Below, in pieces: positions 4,807-8,582 of a DNA stretch of 8,582 nt. A program made the position numbers and the translations under genes. The DNA is taken from contig QKDV01000123.1 in assembly GCA_003251955.1 (NCBI GenBank), positions 1 to 8,582 on the forward strand, read 5' to 3'. Numbering within the stretch: the stretch's first letter is position 1; the number at the start of each line of letters is the position of its first letter. Below the pieces are notes generated by a model. The model saw nothing but the letters and a program-made list of their open reading frames with translations. It ran no database searches and had not been told where the DNA came from. The DNA comes from Methanospirillum hungatei (lineage in GTDB: Archaea; Halobacteriota; Methanomicrobia; Methanomicrobiales; Methanospirillaceae).

Positions 4807-6675
4807 TTATTCTTCCAGAGTGGAGACATCACCCGGATCCATCCCCATCTCTTTAGCCTTGAGAACCCTCCGCATAATCTTTCCACTCCGAGTCTTCGGA
4901 AGAGTTTCAACAAATTCAAGCTCGGCAGGAACAGAGATCGGGCCAAGCATCATCCTGACATGATACTTAAGATCATGAACGAGCTTAGGGGTTGGTGTAA
5001 TCCCGTTACGGAGTATCACAAATGCCTTGATCAGGTTGCCTTTCAGATCATCTGGTTTTCCTATTGCTGCTGCCTCTGCAACAGAACTATGGGAGACCAG
5101 TGCACTTTCTATCTCTGCTGTTCCCACATTATGCCCGGCAACGATGATGATATCATCAGATCTGCCAAGAAGCATGATGTACCCCTCTTCATCTTTCACT
5201 GCCAGATCGTTTGTACTGTAGTAGTGATCCTTGCCAAAGTTCCAGTATCCGCGGTACCGTTCCTCATTCTGATGCACCATCTGCATCATTGACGGCCATG
5301 GCTCTTTTATAGCAAGGAACCCGGTTTTTCCGGCAGGAACCGGTTCACCCTCATCATTTACCACATCTGCAACTACACCAGGTATCGGTTTTCCTGCATA
5401 TCCTGGTTTCATTGGTTCACCAACCATGGTTGTAATCATGTGCATACCGGTCTCGGTCTGCCACCAGGTATCAAGGATCGGACAGTGATCCTTTCCTATA
5501 TTGTGATAGAACCACTCGAATGCTTCAGGGTTTAATGGCTCTCCAACAGAACCCAGGATCCGTAGTGACGAGAGATCAGATTTGTCAGGGAACTCAGCTC
5601 CAACCTTCATGAACATCCTGATTGCAGTCGGTGCAGTGTAAAAAATGGAGACCCCGTATTCTTCTATAAGTCTCCACCAGATCCCGGGATCCGGATAGTC
5701 AGGCGTATACTCGGTCATGAAGATAGTTCCCCCGACAAGGAGAGGACCGTAAGTTCCATAGGTATGACCAGTGATCCAGCCAGGATCAGCAGTACACCAG
5801 TACAGATCATTCTCCTGCAGCGTGAGGACATACTTGGTCGTATAGTATGCCCCGACCATGTACCCGCCTGCTGCATGGACAATCCCCTTTGGTGCCCCGG
5901 TCGTTCCTGAGGTGTACAGGATAAAGAGTGGATCTTCTGATCCCACCGGTTCAGGTGGACATTGCCTCGGCGAGGCACTCATCAGTTCTTCGAAATCGAT
6001 CTCTAGATCATCAAGAAGGCCAACCTTAGGCTCAAGGGTTCGCAGGACGACTACCTTCTCAACCATCGGAGCGTTCATTATAGCCTCTTCTACGATAGGC
6101 TTGAGAGGGATGCTCCCACCTCTTCGAACAGTCGAATCTGCAGTGATAACCACCTTGGACTGAGAACCTGTGATTCGTTCATTGAGTGCTTTTGCTCCGT
6201 ATCCGGCAAAGACAACGGTATGCACCGCACCAATCCTTGCACAGGCAAGCATCGCAACAACCATTTCAGGTACGGCAGGCATGTAGATGCAGACACGATC
6301 CCCTTTCACAACTCCGAGCGATTTGAGCCCATTTGCAAACCGCATTACATCTTTGTGGAGTTGATAGTAGGTCAGGATCCGTTCACGGTTGTTCTCTCCA
6401 ACCCAGCAGATGGCAACTTTATTGCGTCTATCGTTGTTTAAGTGCCTCTCAAGACAATTATATGTAATATTTAGTTTTGCATCGGTAAACCAGCGTGCAA
6501 ACGGGTGATCCCAGACTCTCACCTTATCCCACGGCTCAAACCAGAGGAGGTCTGATGCGATCCTCCTCCAGAATGCATCAGGATCTTTTGTGAACTCCTG
6601 ATATTCCTGGGAATAATTGTGGATCTTTGCCGTCTCTTTGTAGGACGGATCCGGGTAGTAGATAGTTCCGGCCAT
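4807..6675 (-). CDS. acs: Acetyl-CoA synthetase, AMP-forming
   Basis: This 622-residue enzyme activates acetate in two steps (acetyl-AMP, then acetyl-CoA), costing ATP to AMP plus PPi. In hydrogenotrophic methanogens it serves acetate assimilation. Visible features are the N-terminal Acs domain (DPDAFW, WFEPWDKV, KLNITYNCLERHL), the ATP loop YTSGTTGAPKG (254-264), SVGEP (376-380), WWQTETG (404-410, whose Trp limits the pocket to short acyl groups), the hinge GRSDD (504-508) and the C-terminal PKTRSGK with catalytic Lys599. Two usual positions differ: the TGD motif reads STND (488-491) and the GHR motif reads GHN (514-516). A start at 6705 is possible but poor; ATG 6675 has the strong site AGGAGATGA (6680-6688) and lies downstream of the likely TATA. 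It is divergent from acd and 42 bases upstream of tbp. The Lys is the known target of acyltransferase control in bacterial Acs. Confidence 0.95.
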   Translation of the reverse strand: MAGTIYYPDPSYKETAKIHNYSQEYQEFTKDPDAFWRRIASDLLWFEPWDKVRVWDHPFARWFTDAKLNITYNCLERHLNNDRRNKVAICWVGENNRERILTYYQLHKDVMRFANGLKSLGVVKGDRVCIYMPAVPEMVVAMLACARIGAVHTVVFAGYGAKALNERITGSQSKVVITADSTVRRGGSIPLKPIVEEAIMNAPMVEKVVVLRTLEPKVGLLDDLEIDFEELMSASPRQCPPEPVGSEDPLFILYTSGTTGAPKGIVHAAGGYMVGAYYTTKYVLTLQENDLYWCTADPGWITGHTYGTYGPLLVGGTIFMTEYTPDYPDPGIWWRLIEEYGVSIFYTAPTAIRMFMKVGAEFPDKSDLSSLRILGSVGEPLNPEAFEWFYHNIGKDHCPILDTWWQTETGMHMITTMVGEPMKPGYAGKPIPGVVADVVNDEGEPVPAGKTGFLAIKEPWPSMMQMVHQNEERYRGYWNFGKDHYYSTNDLAVKDEEGYIMLLGRSDDIIIVAGHNVGTAEIESALVSHSSVAEAAAIGKPDDLKGNLIKAFVILRNGITPTPKLVHDLKYHVRMMLGPISVPAELEFVETLPKTRSGKIMRRVLKAKEMGMDPGDVSTLEE

Positions 6676-6679
6676 ATTC

Positions 6680-6688
6680 TCATCTCCT
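6680..6688 (-). promoter_or_regulatory. Strong ribosome binding site fixing the acs start
   Basis: AGGAGATGA on the minus strand, close to the ideal anti-SD match, ends four bases before the ATG at 6675. The upstream ATG at 6705 would place this site inside the coding region, so the shorter protein is preferred. Confidence 0.8.
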
Positions 6689-6716
6689 AGATGCAAAATG
6701 CGCATCCAGAACTATC

Positions 6717-6724
6717 ATTATTTA
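6717..6724 (-). promoter_or_regulatory. Probable TATA box of acs
   Basis: TAAATAAT on the minus strand is the best AT-rich box upstream of acs. It predicts a start site near 6695 and a leader of about 20 bases that includes the ribosome site. The match is imperfect. It touches the left copy of the 12-base direct repeat (6724-6735). Confidence 0.4.
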
Positions 6725-6735
6725 TCATGAACAAT
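6724..6735. repeat. Direct repeat copy 1 in the acs-acd control region
   Basis: ATCATGAACAAT, identical to 6767-6778. It lies against the proposed acs TATA box. The two copies are 43 bases apart start to start, close to four DNA turns, so proteins bound at both would face the same side. A candidate operator; the binding protein is unknown. Confidence 0.6.
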
Positions 6736-6766
6736 TCCTAAAAATCTTTCCTGACCGGTTTCATTC

Positions 6767-6778
6767 ATCATGAACAAT
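6767..6778. repeat. Direct repeat copy 2 in the acs-acd control region
   Basis: ATCATGAACAAT, the exact second copy, ending 12 bases before the acd TATA box. Its last six bases (AACAAT) also form the left arm of an inverted repeat with ATTGTT at 6787-6792. The position suits an activator site, or a repressor that hinders TBP/TFB. Confidence 0.6.
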
Positions 6779-6792
6779 AATTACAAATTGTT
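6773..6792. promoter_or_regulatory. Inverted repeat beside the acd TATA box (candidate operator)
   Basis: AACAAT, eight bases, ATTGTT: a perfect six-base dyad that extends to seven of eight if the flanking bases are included. The right arm overlaps the first two T of the TATA box at 6791. This is the usual geometry for a dimeric winged-helix protein acting on promoter access. Confidence 0.45.
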
Positions 6793-6798
6793 TATATG
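6791..6798 (+). promoter_or_regulatory. TATA box of acd
   Basis: TTTATATG, one base from the archaeal consensus. The expected start site is near 6821, giving a leader of about 88 bases before the ATG at 6909. This is unusually long beside the leaderless or short-leader genes in the same window. Confidence 0.65.
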
Positions 6799-6825
6799 GA
6801 ATGGTGGTTCACAGATTAGGTACGA

Positions 6826-6851
6826 AAGTGACGAAGTTGATTTCGTCATTT
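6826..6851 (+). ncRNA. acd leader stem-loop 1 (candidate cis-regulatory RNA)
   Basis: A ten-pair stem: AAGTGACGAA (6826-6835) pairs with TTCGTCATTT (6842-6851) around a six-base loop, GTTGAT. Nine pairs are Watson-Crick and one (6828/6849) is G-U in the sense RNA. It begins about five bases after the predicted transcription start of acd. Stem seen in sequence; function inferred. Confidence 0.55.
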
Positions 6852-6853
6852 GT

Positions 6854-6888
6854 AGAACTTTGCTGATCATATGATACGGCAGAGTTCT
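6854..6888 (+). ncRNA. acd leader stem-loop 2 with self-complementary loop
   Basis: A twelve-pair stem: AGAACTTTGCTG (6854-6865) pairs with CGGCAGAGTTCT (6877-6888). Ten pairs are Watson-Crick and two (6860/6882 and 6864/6878) are G-U in the sense RNA. The 11-base loop contains ATCATATGAT (6866-6875), a perfect palindrome that could extend the stem or pair with the loop of another molecule. Only two bases separate it from stem-loop 1, and nine bases follow before the ribosome site, so it could influence initiation. I do not recognise it as any known riboswitch class. Confidence 0.6.
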
Positions 6889-6897
6889 GATGATATT

Positions 6898-6902
6898 GAG
6901 GT
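6898..6902 (+). promoter_or_regulatory. Ribosome binding site of acd
   Basis: GAGGT lies six bases before the ATG at 6909 and directly downstream of leader stem-loop 2. I see no matching anti-SD segment in the leader, so simple sequestration of the site is not apparent. Confidence 0.65.
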
Positions 6903-6908
6903 TAATTC

Positions 6909-8582
6909 ATGGCAGAATGGATGCTCAGTGAGTTTGAGGGATACGATCTCCTCAACAAGTATGGAGTTCCGACCCCCAAGTACAGAATTGTCACCCGTGC
7001 AGAGGATGCCGGAGAGGCTGCAGAAGCCATCGGTTTCCCTGTTGTAATGAAGATCATCTCACCACAGATCATTCATAAGAGTGATGCAGGTGGTGTGATT
7101 GTCGGCGTCGGTACTAAGGAAGCAGCCCAGTCAGCCTTTAACCAGATCGTCTCTAACGCCAGGGCATACAATCCTCAGGCAGAGATCACAGGTGTGATCG
7201 TTGAGAACCAGGCAGCTCCCGGTCTTGAACTCATCATCGGTGGAAAGACTGATCCAACCTTTGGCAAAGTCATTACCTTTGGTATCGGCGGTACCCTTGT
7301 CGAACTGATGAAGGATGTAACACTCAGGATCCTTCCAATCGATGAGGATGAGATCAGAGCCATGGTCAAGGAGATTAACTCCTATCCACTCATCACCGGA
7401 TATCGTGGTTCAAAGCCAAAGGACGAGGAGGCCCTCATCCAGCTTGTCAAGAATATCTGCAAAATGTTCCAGGAGCAGACCGAAGTCAGAGAGTTTGATG
7501 TCAACCCGATTAGACTCTACGATTCTGGTGCCTGTGCGGTTGATGCCAGGGTCATCATGGATGACAACATCCAGCTGCTTGAGAGCGATACCAGGATGGA
7601 GGTTCCAATCGATTACTTCAAACCAAAGTCTGTGGCCGTCATCGGTGCATCTGATGAGAAGAGCAAGATGGGTTATGCGGTCATGCACAACCTCCTGCAC
7701 TTCCCTGGCAAGGTTTACCCGATCAACAACAAGCGTGACTCAATTCAGGGACTTCAGGCATTTCCGACTATCCTTGATGTTCCTGAAGAGACGATTGACC
7801 TGGCAGTCATCACAGTTCCTGCGAGGCACGTTCCCGGTGTGATGGAGGAATGTGGAAAGAAGGGAGTCAAGATTGCTGTGGTCATCACCGCCGGTTTCAA
7901 GGAGATGAGCGAAGAAGGGCATATGCTTGAGGACCGGATCGTTCAGATCGCCCACAAGTACGGGACACGTATTGTCGGCCCGAACTGCCTTGGTCTTATT
8001 ATTCCGCCGATTGGCCTTGACACCACCTACGTGGCCCAGTCACCAAACCCGGGTAACATCGCGTTCATCTCCCAGAGTGGTGCTATCGTCAACACTGTGG
8101 TTGACTTCTCTCTCACCAAGGACATCGGATTCTCGATGGTGGTTTCTGTTGGTAACCAGGCTGACCTGAACTTCTTTGATTATCTCAGGGCAGCAGCAGC
8201 AGATCCAAGTACAGATGTCATCATTACATACATAGAACAGATCAAAAACGGTAAGGCCTTCATGGAGGTCGTCAGTGAGGTCACCAGACATAAACCGGTC
8301 GTTGCCCTGAAAGCAGGTTCCTCTGCACGTGGTCAGGCAGCAGCTGCTTCCCATACCGGATCACTCTCTGGATCATACGATGTATACATGGAAGCATTCA
8401 GAAAATCCGGAGTTCTCGTTGTCCACACTCTTACCGGTGCATTCCATGCTGCCGAGATGCTCTCACACCCAAAACGCTACCCCAAGGGCCGCAGGGCAAT
8501 CGTGGTTACCAATGCCGGAGGGTTTGCAGTGCTCTCATCAGACTATTCTGAGCGGTATGGAATCAAACTCATCGATCTGCCT
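6909..8582 (+). CDS. acd: Acetate--CoA ligase, ADP-forming, beta-alpha fusion (3' end outside window)
   Basis: The frame is open for 558 codons to the window edge. The enzyme interconverts acyl-CoA + ADP + Pi with acid + CoA + ATP through phosphohistidine. Residues 1-225 are the beta (ATP-grasp) part: GFPVVMK (42-48), IIHKSDAGGV with the swinging-loop His56, GIGGTLVELMKD, and DVNP (197-200). Residues 235 onward are the alpha part: VIGAS in the CoA-binding fold (244-248), PNCLG (358-362), SQSGA (388-392), and SHTGSLSG with the catalytic His482. The last domain begins near 530 with NAGGFAV in place of the common NAGGPGV. About 130-150 residues are probably missing, judging from the usual alpha length. 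Beta-first order is the reverse of the common archaeal alpha-beta fusion. The acid substrate could be acetate or another acyl or aryl acid; acetate is favoured by the divergent acs neighbour. Confidence 0.93.
   Translation, partial: MAEWMLSEFEGYDLLNKYGVPTPKYRIVTRAEDAGEAAEAIGFPVVMKIISPQIIHKSDAGGVIVGVGTKEAAQSAFNQIVSNARAYNPQAEITGVIVENQAAPGLELIIGGKTDPTFGKVITFGIGGTLVELMKDVTLRILPIDEDEIRAMVKEINSYPLITGYRGSKPKDEEALIQLVKNICKMFQEQTEVREFDVNPIRLYDSGACAVDARVIMDDNIQLLESDTRMEVPIDYFKPKSVAVIGASDEKSKMGYAVMHNLLHFPGKVYPINNKRDSIQGLQAFPTILDVPEETIDLAVITVPARHVPGVMEECGKKGVKIAVVITAGFKEMSEEGHMLEDRIVQIAHKYGTRIVGPNCLGLIIPPIGLDTTYVAQSPNPGNIAFISQSGAIVNTVVDFSLTKDIGFSMVVSVGNQADLNFFDYLRAAAADPSTDVIITYIEQIKNGKAFMEVVSEVTRHKPVVALKAGSSARGQAAAASHTGSLSGSYDVYMEAFRKSGVLVVHTLTGAFHAAEMLSHPKRYPKGRRAIVVTNAGGFAVLSSDYSERYGIKLIDLP

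Noticed and set aside
4798..5292. 164-codon plus-strand open frame opposite the acs 3' end
   Set aside because: The protein is composition-biased and without motifs, and the opposite strand encodes the conserved C-terminus of Acs.
6866..6888. Sequestration of the acd ribosome site by the leader
   Set aside because: I looked for an ACCTC-like segment upstream that could pair with GAGGT and found none, so no simple on/off switch can be drawn.
7342..7842. 166-codon plus-strand open frame overlapping acd in another frame
   Set aside because: It is rich in Ser and Arg as expected for an out-of-frame reading of acd, which itself has every family motif.
1..8582. CRISPR array, tRNA or rRNA gene, insertion sequence, prophage or defence gene
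   Set aside because: No regularly spaced repeats, cloverleaf, transposase motif or terminal repeats were seen; apart from two small unassigned proteins the window is metabolic and core-information genes.

Overview
The window looks like chromosomal DNA from a hydrogenotrophic methanogenic archaeon, most likely of the order Methanomicrobiales. The genus is not certain; a Methanospirillum-like organism would fit. The evidence is an archaeal TATA-binding protein gene, two adjacent methanofuran-biosynthesis genes, TATA-box promoters of the TTTATATA/TTTAAATA type, leaderless or nearly leaderless starts, and both AMP-forming and ADP-forming acetyl-CoA synthetase genes. No RNA gene, insertion sequence, CRISPR array or phage gene was seen. 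No stretch of more than 300 bases lacks a gene.

Layout, left to right. (1) Positions 1-2085, minus strand: a tight cluster reading mfnD (tyramine-glutamate ligase), then mfnF (aminomethylfuran-phenol condensing enzyme of methanofuran synthesis), then the start of a secreted or surface protein of unknown function that leaves the window at base 1. mfnD and mfnF overlap by 14 bases; mfnF has a GTG start with its own Shine-Dalgarno site inside the end of mfnD. (2) Positions 2166-3707, plus strand: surE (5'-nucleotidase) and rpiA (ribose-5-phosphate isomerase A), 45 bases apart with a strong stem-loop in the gap. (3) Positions 3709-6675, minus strand: acs (AMP-forming acetyl-CoA synthetase), tbp (general transcription factor TBP) and a small winged-helix regulator. 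The last two have clear TATA boxes of their own. The regulator ends one base from the end of rpiA. (4) Positions 6676-6908: a 233-base divergent control region. (5) Position 6909 to the right edge, plus strand: a fused ADP-forming acetyl-CoA synthetase (acd) with the ATP-grasp beta part first and the CoA-binding alpha part second, cut off by the window end after 558 codons.

How the parts fit. MfnD makes gamma-glutamyltyramine and MfnF uses it, so these two genes encode consecutive steps toward methanofuran, the CO2-accepting cofactor of methanogenesis. Acs and Acd interconvert acetate and acetyl-CoA with different energy costs and share one control region, so coordinated control is likely. 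The most interesting sequence in the window is that region. It holds a perfect 12-base direct repeat 43 bases apart, an inverted repeat against the acd TATA box, and a predicted acd mRNA leader of about 88 bases made almost wholly of two consecutive stem-loops. All three non-Watson-Crick pairs in those stems are G-U in the acd sense RNA, which favours an RNA structure over a DNA operator. This is a candidate undescribed leader RNA controlling acetate metabolism.
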